Positions 23,431 to 35,969 of a stretch of 64,000 nt of DNA are shown piece after piece. Made by a program: the position numbers and the translations under genes. The notes beneath the pieces are model-generated. The model did not search any database and was not told the origin of the DNA. It saw only the letters and a list, made by a program, of their open reading frames with translations. How positions within the stretch are numbered: position 1 is the first letter of the stretch; every line of letters begins with the position of its first letter. This DNA is from Dermacentor variabilis (taxonomy: Eukaryota > Arthropoda > Arachnida > Ixodida > Ixodidae): assembly GCF_050947875.1 (NCBI RefSeq), contig NC_134568.1, positions 204,817,017 through 204,881,016 on the forward strand. The letters run 5' to 3'.

Positions 23431-25133
23431 CAGGGTGTCTACCAAGTTGATATTTACAAATTCCACGAGTTTTCTAGGTTTTCCCTGAGTGACGCAGAAA
23501 TATGTTTTATGTCAAAACGGCCTGAAAGCATGTCGCCAGATGCTGTCGCTCTCTAGTAAGCTTGCGAAAAAAATTGAACCCCCCCCCCCCCCGACTTAAT
23601 CGAATACTAAGGAGTAGTGTTTATTTTATTCAAAAAGAGAATACAAGGGAGGGGTTAGTAACATGCACAGCAAATAAAATGTCTTCGAAAAAAATTGCAA
23701 ATCGAGTCGGACATTCTCAAATAAGAATAAGAAAGAGATACATACAGAAGGAAATGTTTTCAAATATGAGCTATTTCTATCAACTGATAGCGAGCTCAGT
23801 GGTATGAAGCCCGAACTTTGTAACAATTGAGATTCTCTCAACAACTCGTAAGTCAACCTCAACTCTCCTTACATACTCTCAGCCCGCGCACGACGCCTCA
23901 GTGTTGTGTTTCACTGCTTTAAAGAGTTTATTTTGGTTTGGATGAGGGACACCTTTATCTCGGCATCAGCCAACGCTTTGTTTTTTGAGCTCAAGCTCCT
24001 TCAAAACGGCGGCAGCACGCTTCCTTTCCCGTTCATTTCTCAATGCGTAGGTCCTTTCTGTTCTCGTCCTCCTTCCGCCGCTCGTTAACCCCACGGACCA
24101 TTTTAAGCATCTTCTTGGTCAGTTGTACAGTCAACGTCTGATTTTTTTAACTTTCTAGCCGCCACGAAACGTCCGAAAAATCGGCCAGTTGGAAAATATG
24201 ACCACATGTTTTTTACTGGCCTTAAGGGCTCAAACCGCCACAGGCACATTCGAAAGAACTCTGAAGGCCTGTCGGTACACGCAGTAGGCATATCGGTGCT
24301 CGTACTGTGACAGGAGACACCGGGTGCACGCGTGTATAATTAAGGAATACACATTGTGTCCCGTGGCAATAGCCCCTTCCCACGCTTGCTATGCTTCACC
24401 GCAATACTTTTGCGTATGCTTCACTAATTAAAATTTCTGTACAAAGGCAAAGCTGACTTTCGGGAACCGGCATTATGCAACGCCCCGTGCTTTCCGAGCT
24501 TCGAAGCCAATCGCAAGGACCACAAAGGCGGTATCGGTGCCATTGCTGACAGCGGCGAATTCTTTCAATGAAAAACACGACACTCAATGGCAAGAAGCTT
24601 AATAGCGAACGTCGAAGCAGCCAGGCCTAGCGTTGCCGCAGTGGTGGCTACGACTGCCAACGGATCTGCGTGCGAGGGCGCCATTTCGAGGCGGCGAGAT
24701 AATCAAAACGGTAGCCGTGGTGGCTTTGATTAATGGCGTTTCGGACCTGCAGTCATGGCAAGAAGTCTGGGAAATCGGACGGCGAAGGGTATTCTTGCGT
24801 CCGAAATTTCAGACGTTCTGATACATTGACTCTATCGGGTACATGATGGCGGAGCGAAGCCGTCCGAATTATCGGGAATCCGGAAAGTCGGTCCTTGACT
24901 GTACACTGGCAACTCCTCCAGCCGACGACAGGGCGTCAAAGACGATTCGTTACGATTCCTGTCAGTTACTCGAGCCATCATTACCGCGACTTTCGTTCTC
25001 TTTCAATAAAATTACTGCTAATTTTCCCTGATAGAAGCACAAATTCCCTGAGTTTTCCCTGAGTTTTTCCAGACTATTCAAAATCTCTGAGAATTGCCGG
25101 TTCTCTCGGTTTTCCCGGTTGATAGACACCAGG
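23431..25133 (-). mobile_element. Decayed DNA transposon with CAGGGTGTCTACCAA-like ends
   Basis: The left end CAGGGTGTCTACCAAGTTGA and the reverse complement of the right end, CCTGGTGTCTATCAACC, are similar inverted termini. Subterminal AATTCC/TTTTCCCTGAG motifs occur on both sides (23458-23492 and 25020-25075). The minus strand holds coding remnants. No 8-bp duplication was found at the borders. A hAT-like origin is possible from the CAGGG start but unproven. Confidence 0.5.
23915..24300 (-). pseudogene. C-terminal coding remnant of the decayed transposon
   Basis: Reading the minus strand with frameshifts gives KKMLKMVRGVNERRKEDENR, then NERERKRAAAVLKELELKKQ, then ADAEIKVSLIQTKINSLKQ and a stop. 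It is a charged, probably coiled-coil tail. An upstream 62-codon frame (24291-24103) runs into it. No catalytic domain is visible and no family is assigned. Confidence 0.4.
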
Positions 25134-28100
25134 CTACCGTTGCATGCCACCGCGATTTTCGACCAGCCACTGCAAGATAAGTAAGGGGAAGCGGACCTAT
25201 CGCAGACGCCGGCACCACCCCCTTCATCCGGTTATCGATTTTCAGTGCACTGGCTCGACCCCATCGAATCCCTCTCCACTTGAGCGTGCTCCTCGCCTCT
25301 TGTCAGCTAATTAGATAAGACAAACTGCTCAGTGTAGACAATGTTATTCGGTTTTAAAGCTAACAAAAGTGACCCCCTATGAACGAAGAGATCATTTGAT
25401 TGGTCTGTTTAGGCAACCCTGCGGGTCACCGGCCGATGCTTGCGTTGGCGGTTGCGCAAATTTGACGTCAGGAGATTGGAATAAAAACATATTGGAATAG
25501 TTTTACGTTAGAGGGCCCCTAGAGTTAATGTATCGGATCCCTTTAGGAAGCCAGAGTTGTGCCTGCTTCCCGCACGCTACTCGCACCGCCTCCAGTGATT
25601 CTAGCACCGCTATTCACCGAGCACCATCAGGTGACCAAAACTGGCACCAGCTTGTTGCGGAGAAGCCAACACTCCGCAGGGACCCGCCGGCAAAACATAA
25701 TTGACAGCGGCGTTGTCATTATGTTGCTGGCCATAAATTATGTGTTCGCATAATAAAATTGCACTATCACTGTCCCGCGACGCGATAACAGCTCTTGTAG
25801 TACGTCGGGGCGTTGAAAAAAAGTGTTTATTTTTTGTTTATTCTAAGCAGGGCGCTGCAGAAATAGCACACTTTAATATACGCATGAGAACTTTACTAGT
25901 GCAAGAAGCCCGTAACGTATGCAGCTTTAGTCAGGGCGTTTTGTCTGCTACGTATGAGACACATAACACAGCTAAATTTGTCCGTGACGTGTAGAACGGT
26001 ACAAGGATATACTGAAATCGTCAGAATCAACATTGTGCGGGGGGTGTCAATACAAACAAGGTATGAGTGCATGCAGTTCTTAACACCATTCCTCTGGGCC
26101 CGTATTCACTAAACGCTCTTACGCTAGAATTGTTCGTAAGAACAACTTTCAGCCAATTCTAACGCTGGACATGTTCTTAGCAAAGGCGGCCAACCAATGG
26201 GAAAGAGCATTTATGAACGAAGAGATTCGTTTATTCGGCCGTTGGATCGTATGCAGCGTTCATACTTTACACACAAGGAACTTTGGATGGAACAGCGTTG
26301 TTTCTTGAATATGCGCATTCACGTCGTTTAGGCATTGTGAACCGTAATCACATGCATGCCTATTAAGAATTATGACTAATATACGAAAGCTTAGCATTAT
26401 ACTTGATGCTTTTCACGGAAATTGGAAAGACTCACAGGCGTTTCCACCACGCGCCGGTGAATGTGTTCGTCGTACGCTGCATTTTCGGTAACCACTAAAT
26501 AATAGGGCACGCAAGCGCAATATCTACGCTCGTAATCATGAGCTGAGCGATCAATTTTTACTCGTCATATATTGAGGCGTATATAGAAAGCGCTAAAAGA
26601 AAAGCGCTGCTGGCACTGTCGCGCAAACGCGGCTCCTACGCTTACGGGGTCTGGCTTTCCCGCGTCACTTTGAAGCCCAAGATGGCGTACCTTGGCACAA
26701 TTCTGCTCCCCTAAAAGGAGCCTATACAGTAGCTCTATTTAGTCCATACACTCAACACACTCTTTCGGCCGCCGATTGTTAACATGTTCTCGCAGCTTCT
26801 TGGTGTGGCTGCGAGTTAATGAAGACAAAGTGTGGTTTAAAACCGTCTGCACTGAAATTTATGAGGTCCATTGGTCGCGTTAAATACATACAGCCGATGA
26901 CAAAAGGTCACATTTAGCCGCTTTCATTGGGTACGCACTCGCTGCCAGCATGCCGTATGGCCGCGTTAGCCGGTGATAGCTGCATGGTAACTGCGCGAGC
27001 CTCTAAACCCAATAGAGAACCTGACGCAAGGCTTGTGGCTGCTGCCACCCCAACATGACTGAAGTAGCTGACGAACGCACGTAGCATAGTTTTCACGGGG
27101 ACGTGGCGTAACCTTCAGAAGTTGCCAGCATTGAGATTAGATAAATTTATGGCGCGATTCTACGGCGCGCCAAGCGGCATGGCTGCTTCAATCACCGAAA
27201 TTAACTATGCAGATTAAACATGCAACACGAGGGTCAGGTCTGACCAAAGTGAATCATTTGACTTTTATCTGTGCAAGCCTTTATTTGTTGCTCTCATTAC
27301 CATACTTCGTTGCTGATTTTCTTCCTGTTCAAATTTTTCCTGGACAGAAAAGGTTAGCTTAGCGTGACTTCGCTGCCCTTTCCGTCAATAAATTATGAAC
27401 AACTCTATCTTCCCCGACACGTCGCCGCCCTTGCTAGCGATGCAGCCACGCGTAGGTAAGCGCGAAAGTAGTCGAAACCTGCTAATTGTGGTCACGAACG
27501 CCCTGAATGCGAAGCAAACTTCGCGCCAAAATGTTTAGTACGCAATCGCACGCAGTAGAAGACGCGTCAAAGAAATTACGAATATTTTAGAGGAGGTAAT
27601 CATTCTGAAATAATACCTGTGGTTGTTTCTTAAGAGCAAGCCGGTGACGAATTGGCCTATTGATATGCCGATTATCTCAAAGCAGAGTTAAAAAACTGAC
27701 ACTTAAATAAAAGAAAAGATAAAAAAATCTGCAAATTCAGAAACCGTCGCACGAGCACATACACGAAGAATGATACAAAACAAAATCACATTACCATAAA
27801 AACAAACAGCAGTATAGTTGTACAGAAAGAAAAATAAGTTTGGCTGAACTTGCAGCAAAGAGGTTATAGAAATGGTTTCAAGCGAGAATATATTTTTGGT
27901 CTACAAATCGTGCACACTATGTAGAGGTTGTACTGCATACCATTCTAGTTGTTGCATTTAGCAGCTCTTGTTGCTCCCTTCAGTGTACATCACACAATAA
28001 TATGACGTTACTTAACGCTCTCAGCATAACAGTCGTTAATGGCGGGCGTCAAATATTTCGCTCAGCAAAGGCAAACACAGCGGAAGTTTCGATGTTAGCG

Positions 28101-28408
28101 CGAACCAAAAGCTACACGCACAGATTTTGCCAAAAGGTTCTCACTTCAAATGGAAGCGAAAGGTGTAGCAGCACCCAAGACACCGAAACGTATCTTACAT
28201 ACTTGTACAGGTGGCACCGGCATATGTGAAGTGCCGAAAGTGCACAACACGCACACATCTTGCACTCGCCACTCCTTGAATATTACCTCGACGATAACAC
28301 AAGGCCTTCAAGCTTGTGTCGGCGAAGCCACACACGTGAGCCGAAGTTTCCTTTAAAATCTCGGTGTGACAAACAGATAAACGTCTCAAGTGCGCAGGGA
28401 GACCTTGG
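25134..28408. other. Unassigned sequence
   Basis: No gene is supported. A segment near 26095-26150 (GGGCCCGTATTCACTAAACG, CTCTTACGCTAGAATTGTTC) looks like a repeat end, but no matching partner was found. Confidence 0.5.
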
Positions 28409-28663
28409 AATGTCTAGGTCACCCGCCGTTGTGCATAATGGATTTGATGCTGCGCTGCTAAGTACGAGGTCGCGGGGTCAAATCCCCGCCACGGCGGCCA
28501 CATTACGATGGGGGCGAAATGGAAAAACACCCCTAATTAAGGTGCACGTTAAAGCACCCCAGGTGGTCAAAATTATTGGGGAGTCTCTACTACGGCGTGC
28601 CTCAAATGAGATGGTGGTTTTGGCACGTAAAATTAACGCCATAATTTTTAATGTCTAGGTCAC
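28409..28663 (+). mobile_element. Ruka-like SINE with perfect 14-bp target-site duplication
   Basis: AATGTCTAGGTCAC flanks the insertion exactly (28409-28422 and 28650-28663). The SINE has a tRNA-type head (CCGCCGTTGTGCATAATGG, B box GGGTCAAATCCCCGCCACGG), the body GATGGGGGCGAAATG and AAAGCACCCCAGGTGGTC, and the end TTTTGGCACGTAAAATTAA. The clean duplication shows mobilisation by target-primed reverse transcription. Confidence 0.95.
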
Positions 28664-31600
28664 GTTGCCTTGACGAAGCTTCCCAAACAACAAATGCAAA
28701 GACAGATTTAGTAAATGCGACCGAACTTGACAACGCAATTCCGTTCAGGTGGCCTCACTACGAACGTGACACAAAGAGCCCGCCTTAAAGAACAACAGGA
28801 AAACGAAAACCAATTTGGCATCAACTTAGAAACAGAAGTGAGAGACGTACACCTGACAAATAAACACGGTAAATATAGATGCGGGTTACTGCTTTACTCA
28901 TAACGGTTCGTGCTCAGAGTTTACATTCAGGTCGATATAATCATCGTGAAGAAGGCAGAAAACTAGGCAAGTTTATGTTGGTTCACGGCTAATAATAACA
29001 GCGCCCTGAAAACGAAGGCATGCCCACAACGCAAGCTCTGCGACGAAGTCAACATTGCTTTGCAGACAAATATTGCAACCATTGGCGTTGAAACAGCTGG
29101 GTTTGAGAACTGAAGTTTAGGACAGAGAACAGAACGCTGTGTCCTAAAAATACGATGTGTCTACGCTTTTGCCTTCAGTGTGCTACTATTGTTAGCAATG
29201 ATTTTGTTATTGAGCTAAATTATATTCAATGAAACTGAAACTGAAGCTGAATTTTGCAAAATAAAGTAAGGAAACCACGTCAATAAGGTGCGGAAATTTT
29301 CAAGTGACCGCTGTGAAAGTATACTCACTTCAGTGATACAGTAATTATTTCAATTGATTTGTTGCGATCACACGAAAACGTTATCTACCGCATAAATTTA
29401 CAGCACTATTGATTGCTCTGTCTTTTTTTCTTCTTTTCTTTCGCATTACACGCAGTCGGTAAATCTTTGCCATCCTCATTTGCATAAGTGGTCCTGCACA
29501 TCGTGAGTGTTAGAAAAAATAATGAGCGTATATGACCCTCTCTATTACCTGCAAGCATATATTGTGCCACTCACCCACGGCCCTTCCTTAACCAGGCGAA
29601 GAACACCTGCTTCTTTCACCGAGTGCTCGCGACGTGTATTTTGTTTCTCTTGTGTGAGCTCATTTTTCACATTCGGTATGGGCCACCGCTGACAAGTTGG
29701 CTCCTCATGTTCACACCGGTAATGGTAGACAATTTCTCTTGCATTCTAGTCTCCTTTGCTTATTTACCTATGCTGGCCTTGAAGTTTCAAGCTAAAGTGT
29801 TCTCTCGGAAAATTGAGCAGTGAAAGCGGCGCAGAAAAAAGATTGAAGCGCCTAACACCACCGCAAAAACGCAGCCCGGTGCGTTTCGGTTCAGCGATTG
29901 ATGAGGGCCAACACTGTTCGGCACCGGTAAAACTGTTAACGCGGGGTCTACAGGTGTGGAAGTCGGGGCGCCAAACCAGCATATGCGGCGCTGGGTAGGA
30001 GTCAAGGCAAGCGCAGCCCGTGGCGTGCTTCGCCCATGTATCTTATTGATTGCCACGTCGTCGGTGCGGCGCTGAAGCCGCGGCACTCGGAGGTGAGAAA
30101 GGAAGGCCGCGTCTGCCCAAGGAGACACTGGCCCGCGAAGCTTTCCCGCTAATTAACGCCGTTGAATCGGTGACTCGGCTCCGCGATGGGGCCTCTCGAG
30201 CACACGCTGTGCTGTGTAAGTGGAGGCGATGCTCACTTCGCGCGTCCCTCTTACCCCCGGTCTCCTCCCCCCCCCTACCTATACCGTCCCCGTTTCTCTC
30301 CTTCTCCGCGGTGTCTCTGAGCCCCTCCTTCTCTTTTTTTCGCAACGTGTGCTTCTATTCTCCTGATGGTGTGCGATAAGTGCAGCCCTAATATGCAGTT
30401 CATTCACTATGACTTCGCTTCGGGCACAAGCCGATCAGTCGGTAGAACACGGCGGCGCAAATGGCGCGCATTTAATGGCAACCGACGAGAGAAGCAACTT
30501 TCGACGAGTGCCAGAGGTACGTCGAACTTTCTCCATCCGTGAACGTCACGGGGCACGCGCATATTTATTCCTGCTGAAATCAGGACATGGAACTGGAAGC
30601 GAAGCGATGGTCACGGAGCGGCGATTGCGTTTGTTGTTGCATTTGGAGCAGTTAACGATGACACCGGAGCAGTGACCTATTATTTTGAAAGCCCCTTTGT
30701 TCATAAAAACAAGCAAACGAAACACACAAGCAAATAAACAATAAAATGCGGCACTTGTACTCTTGGGCCCCAAAGAGGTCGAGGACTCAGACAGCGCCAT
30801 TTAGCGATTGCTATTATCAAGTCCATTGTGAAGTTATGCCAGACATAACTTAAAGACGCTTCTGGCATGATTAGTATGCCTTCCTTGAGCTTGTAGATCG
30901 AAATGAACGGCAAATCGAGCAATTAGACAATCAACTCTGTCCACCCTTAGTGGTCTTTTTAATTACAGGATCATTGAATGATTCCTAAGCAGCACTTAAT
31001 ACCAACGCTAAAATTAGCCCACAGTTCGCTCTTGGTGAAGCTTATACGCTGCAAAGAAAACGAAGTACACCAAGGTTTCGCACAAATTTGTCACATTTAA
31101 CGTGTATTTAGCGCACAGTCGCTAGAGCACGTGACAATGGATCCAGAGCGATCGTCAAAGCGCAGGACAGCCCACATTATCTTATTTATTTATTTATGTT
31201 TTCTTTGCAGCATCCGTCTTTTTTTCAGGTTACGAAGGAGCAACGGGAATGCTACGAAAGAAACCAACACCAGCGTATAATGGTAACATTGCTTTTGCCG
31301 CAGAAGAAGAGCTTAATTGGCTTAATTAAGATGACCACTAGAAAGAGACAGTAGCTTAACGGGCGATCAAGTTGTTAGCCTGAAAACTCATTTGCCAGAA
31401 GATACACTCCAAGGAGACGTACACAAGGAACGAAAGCGCCAGGCACAACAACCCATATCAATCATAGCAGTCGTTGCCATAAGAAAGGCCGTAGGCGCTT
31501 TCCTTGCGGCTGCTGCACAGGTGATGCTTCGCTACAGGCACTCTGAAGTGCACAAGGAGAAAAAAAGCAGACGACGTAGACTGAACGCAAGAATACTGAC

Positions 31601-31719
31601 GACTGTGCAAGCGTAACACACCCAATGCCTACAAATTACAAATAAGTAACATACGATACCAAATTACCGCGGTAAAAAAAGATACAGCTGCGTACCACAC
31701 AAGCGAGAAAGATTTAAAA
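28664..31719. other. Unassigned sequence
   Basis: No gene is supported. A pyrimidine-rich tract lies at 30250-30340. Open frames at 30050-30379 and 30409-30675 lack recognised domains. A short (TTTA)n run lies at 31178-31195. Confidence 0.5.
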
Positions 31720-31724
31720 GTTTG

Positions 31725-31870
31725 AAGTCAATTCAACTTCCAATTGAAATTGATGAAAGACAAAATCATCCTTGGCGAGTTGAGGGTGAGATAGGGGCGG
31801 AGTCGCCGCGAACCGCAATTTGTCGCGCCCCCACTAGCGTGAGGGGAGTAGCAGGGGCGTCGGATCAATT
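31725..31870 (+). repeat. Dispersed repeat copy paired with 59225-59340
   Basis: GAGATAGGGGCGGAGTCGCC and CCCCCACTAGCGTGAGGGG resemble, in order, the reverse complement of 59225-59330 (GAGATAGGGGCGCAGTCACT, CACCCCTCGCGTGAGGCG). A T-run follows at about 31869. Family unknown. Confidence 0.5.
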
Positions 31871-32142
31871 TTTTTTTTTTTTGCAACATAGTGATCAGAC
31901 TACTTTGTGACATATGATGACGCGTTTATTAATTTTGATTAATTTCCCGGATGGAACATGTAAAAACTACGATCCGATTATGAGCCGCGCCGTTATGGCG
32001 GAAAAGTGCCCGCGGCGTAATGTTTACAGTATCAGGCTTCTGTGCTAAATGTCAAATGTTCGAATGCGGCCGTTGGACAACTTTATTGATTGATTTATTT
32101 ACAAAAATCATAATTTCGCCATAGGCGAAACAATGAATGCTA

Positions 32143-32810
32143 TAGCAACATGTTAGAATATTACACGATATGAGGTTCGTATCTTTAGTAGCAGTATGAA
32201 TTGCAGTAAAAATGAATTGCAGAAAAAATGCACGTGGCCTGACGTCTGCAGACACACATGGACAGAAAGAACCCGATGACCGCGAGCAACATGAGCTAGC
32301 ACTACAGGGTTTTGTCGGCTTTGTCACCTTGCGTCAGCATCCTGTTTTCGCCGCGCCACGTTTGGGCGCCTCCGGCGTTGATGTGCAGCACGTTTTTTTT
32401 TTTCTCGCCTGGACCACATAGAGGTCGTGGCGCATATGCGAAGCCTCCTTGCCTGAGTTCGATTAGCATTTCACAGGAGCTTCTTAGCTGGCATTCTGAC
32501 AACACGTAGAAGCATGCTTGCGCGATGTCAGGGACGCGGTGCTTCGCTGCAGAAACACCGCACGGACAGGTACTACCACAGCTACGAGGGTGAAAACGAT
32601 GGCACAGGCTGGCAGGGTCTGCATGGGCTGTGTTACAATTCGTTACCGCAAGCGAAGCTGTCTAACCTGAGGACTTACAGCACAGCTGCTTCTGTGCCAC
32701 CAGTCTGTGCGATTAGAACACGAAAACGCCCAGACATATTTCGCCGCATGGCGTTCAAATTCTAACGAAAAGGAAAAACGTACGGTTGATGTGAGTAACG
32801 TTCTAAAAAA
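32143..32810 (-). mobile_element. Dispersed repeat copy 1 (Arg-rich repeat protein remnant)
   Basis: It is collinear over its whole length with the reverse complement of 47160-47904, for example GTTAGAATATTACAC, GCGCGATGTC, GCGGTGCTTCGCTGCAGAAA, CTGTCTAACCTGAGG, CAGTCTGTGCGATTAGAACA and CATATTTCGCC. The conserved block near 32530-32770 would be the 5' region of the minus-strand reading, and the degraded coding part follows at lower coordinates. See the second copy for the protein pattern. Confidence 0.7.
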
Positions 32811-32999
32811 ACATATTAAAACTAAAGAAATCAACATTTTTATGTGTAATTATTGACGACGGCGAAAAGCCGCATGGAGTAATCATATAACTGATATCGC
32901 ATTAAAACGCTTCAAGCGCCTGAACGCGCCCACTTGCACGCGGGAAATGCTTAAAGATGTTGTATTCCGCCTGCGCGCGCTTATGCTCATATTATAATG

Positions 33000-33060
33000 G
33001 TTAGAGCATCGGGCTGCAGTGCTAGGGGTCCTCTGTTCTCATGGGACAGTGAATGTAATG
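33000..33060 (+). mobile_element. tRNA-like SINE fragment
   Basis: ATAATGGTTAGAGCATCGGG resembles a D-arm/A box, and GGTCCTCTGTTCTCATGGGA corresponds to the GGTCCTCTGTTCGAACCC head of the copy at 57946-58013. The B box is degraded. Confidence 0.4.
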
Positions 33061-33474
33061 CGAAATATTGTTCCTCGAGCACTTTCGTTTCTGGCATTTC
33101 TGGCATTTCACACGGGGCATTTCACACAAATTGAAAAAGGTTGGTGCTAGGAACGCCGTCAAACTTGTGTTTTCTGCGCCTTTTAAGTTGGTCAGCGTGT
33201 ATAGTGGGTTTCACAGCACAGTACGCAAAGGGCTGAGTGCGATACCGTGCATGTGAACAAATTTAGTAAGCGCGACACCATGTGTTCCTCAAAGCATACC
33301 TATTACCTGCGGTTAAGAATGCACAGGGCAGTCTGGCAGGCGTAAAATGACAGGATGCGCGAACATGCCAAGGGGCCTCTTCCTTTCGTAAACAGCGTGA
33401 CGTCACGGGCCGTGCACAAAGCAAAGTTCGAGACGTGTGCAAGGAGCTGGTGGCCAAAACATTTCAGTAAAGCA

Positions 33475-33795
33475 ATGAAGGGGGCTTGTCGATGGGCGTT
33501 CGTGATGGTATTAAGCCTAGTTCTGCATTTCCCTCGCGACGCCTTGGTTCCCATGGAATCTGCTGCGGTGGATTTGTCCGAGTACGTGAGCTCGCTGCCA
33601 GAAGCTGACGGTCAGCGCTATGACGAGGAGCTCTTCGCCCGCGACGAGCAGTACCACGATCGCTTCCTTAGAGACGGTTGGAAAAATTATCCCAAGTGTA
33701 AGCCGAACGTGCGGTTCGGTGACATATATGTTTATCTCGTCAAAACGCCTGGACCTACACTATACAGGAGTAAAGAAATCCTACAGTTGGCTTAA
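33475..33795 (+). CDS. Putative secreted protein exon, 106 codons
   Basis: The chosen ATG has a purine at -3 and starts a classic signal peptide: a basic n-region (MKGACRW), a hydrophobic core (AFVMVLSLVLHF) and a likely cleavage site near residue 24. The mature part is acidic then Tyr-rich (ADGQRYDEELFARDEQYHDR, YPKCKPNVRFGDIYVYLVK) with one Cys. A donor-like GGA|GTAAAG at about 33767-33775 precedes the in-frame TAA, so this may be the first exon of a spliced gene rather than a complete one. An upstream in-frame ATG at 33355 would hide the signal peptide. The family is not recognised. Secretion is inferred from the N-terminus only, and the neighbours are repeats. Confidence 0.4.
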   Translation: MKGACRWAFVMVLSLVLHFPRDALVPMESAAVDLSEYVSSLPEADGQRYDEELFARDEQYHDRFLRDGWKNYPKCKPNVRFGDIYVYLVKTPGPTLYRSKEILQLA

Positions 33796-34281
33796 AGCGT
33801 ATGACCTTGCCATGGAGGAACATGTGCGGACATTTGGCTGAGCTGACTGAACACTGAGGGCGCAGACGATTGATATCTAAGATCCCGATCAGGAATCCCG
33901 ATCACGAGTGATGAATACAGATCGAGCAAAATCGCAATCCAAGATGTACGTATAGCAGGGCTCTATCCGAATCTAGCTCAGCCGCGATCGAAAGTGCCCG
34001 TGTCACATCAATCGATGCTGCAGGAGGTTTAAATGCTTCGGTACAAGAGCAAGCCGCTGTTCACGTAGCTCATACTAATCATATATAATATATACTTGTC
34101 GGCCCATATCTGCCGCCGCTTCTCGCCTCTGGGAAAACAGGAAAAACCAATCCCGCTGAATTCTTTCGTGCGATTTACAACGACGGAACGACTGGCCGGA
34201 ATGACGAACCGGCTAGGCGGCCGCGCATAAAGAGTACACAATAAAATAGGTAACAGCCGGGATACACGAAACTGTCACCGC

Positions 34282-34605
34282 GTGCAAACGCGCCTGCGGT
34301 GTGCTTTTTGCCCGCCAAACACTCCCGCGCGCACCAGAATATCACCTGACCAACTCAGGAGAGACCTTGACCGACTCAGGCCGGAAGACGTCTATTTAGT
34401 TCCCACAGGCACGGGCGACAGCCTTCCGGCACATTGTAAGCAATGCGGCTGCATCACTCTTATCACTAATCTTATAATCCCTGGGAAAGCTAAATCAGCA
34501 CAGCAAAGGGAGATTATAGAAGCCTTTCATCTCTACAATTGGTCCGGACAAGTATGTGAGCGCGCCATTTGGGTTCCTGACAAGCAAAGAGTTGCGCTTT
34601 CTTGA
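34282..34605 (+). pseudogene. Retroelement-like Cys-containing C-terminal fragment
   Basis: An 107-codon frame reads CAFCPPNTPARTRISPDQL, then LPAHCKQCGCITL, REIIEAFHLYNWSGQVCERA and ends shortly after IWVPDKQR. The pattern CxxCxC, then REI-EAF and a C-x-S/A segment resembles the tail that follows the GIY-YIG nuclease in Penelope-like or related tick retroelements. That resemblance is from memory and weak. No RT or nuclease was found upstream. It may instead be an isolated ORF. Confidence 0.35.
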
Positions 34606-34893
34606 TAACTATTGTCGTGTGCAGAAAGCGTGACCATCTTGAAGTGATTTTCTGTGTTGTTAAGCATGCACCGTTTGATCTTTGCCGACTTCATTTTCAC
34701 TAAATAAATTCAATTGTTGGTCCCGAATCCTTCCTGGTCGCTTTGTCTCTTTCTTCCTCGTGGTTTTCCTGGTTTTCTTCCCGTTTGCTGGTTTCCCCCA
34801 CGCAATACCATGCACAAAGTCGCCCAACAAGCCACTCTTACGAACTTGCTCATCTTTCCAATCAATCCAACACGGCAATATAATAGTGCCGTT

Positions 34894-35072
<179 letters not shown>

Positions 35073-35699
35073 GGGAAGCCTCGCTGTTTACCGTCATAGC
35101 GTCAACTGCCGGATTCCATCCAAGCTCAGGGCCTTATTTTAATAAATGATTTCTCTCTCTATCTCCCTCGTTATTTCCTCCATGGCGAAGCTTTTGTATT
35201 TTCGTACAAGAGCTTTTAATCATGGGCGCTATTTTTAGCCCCTTTTACCTGGCATGCGACATTTATTCGTCAGCCTGTGTAGAGCTACGACCTTGTCTTA
35301 CATTTCAAAAGCAGAAAATAAAGAGACGGCAATTGAAAGTAAAACAAGCGATCTGGATGACCCTCAGAAAAACAGAGCTTTGGTGCACGCATGCTTGAGC
35401 ACGGCATCACCTGCTGCGCATAAACCGAGTTCGCCATGCACGGAAGCTTTAGTACAGAACCAAGAGATGAACGAGCGGCGCTTTATGGCAACGTGAAACG
35501 GCGCGTGGCGCGAGCACGGCGCAACCTGAACAGTCAGCGAGCGCGCGGGGGAGCGTGACGAACGGGGGCTGCACGCCGCACGTAGGCACGCTGTCGCGGC
35601 GTGCACCTACAGCACGTTGCGGAGACGAGCGAATCTGCCGCGAGCTCGCACACAGTGAGTGCATGCCTTCATTTTCTAAAACGAATGTTATCAGGGCAG

Positions 35700-35921
35700 T
35701 GGCGCAGTATAAAGGCAGTGCGCGTTCGAGCACAGCTGGGAGTGAGCGCTTATAGGGTGAAAAACGTCACTTCAGTAAATCGACTAAAAGCCGGTGTTAG
35801 CGCGTCCATGGCCAAAGCGAGGAAGACGAGGGGGAGTTGTGCAGCAGCTTCCAAGACCGAGTGGGAAGCCTGGAGGTCGACTCCAAGCCGCACGCGTGAG
35901 ACGAGTGCGAAACAGAAGGCA

Positions 35922-35923
<2 letters not shown>
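35700..35923 (+). promoter_or_regulatory. TATA-box promoter candidate with short downstream ORF
   Basis: TATAAA lies at 35708-35713 after a CpG-rich stretch (35500-35650). An ATG at 35808 opens a short basic frame (MAKARKTRGSCAAASK...) that runs 39 codons before a (TA)n tract. The tract and the LINE 3' UTR beyond it interrupt whatever followed. It could be the first exon of a host gene or an LTR/5' UTR of a retroelement. Confidence 0.3.

Positions 35924-35969
<46 letters not shown>

Noticed and set aside
30043..30675. ORFs of 88-109 codons
   Set aside because: Low-complexity Pro/Ser/Phe parts from a pyrimidine tract and no recognisable domain; not enough to call a gene.
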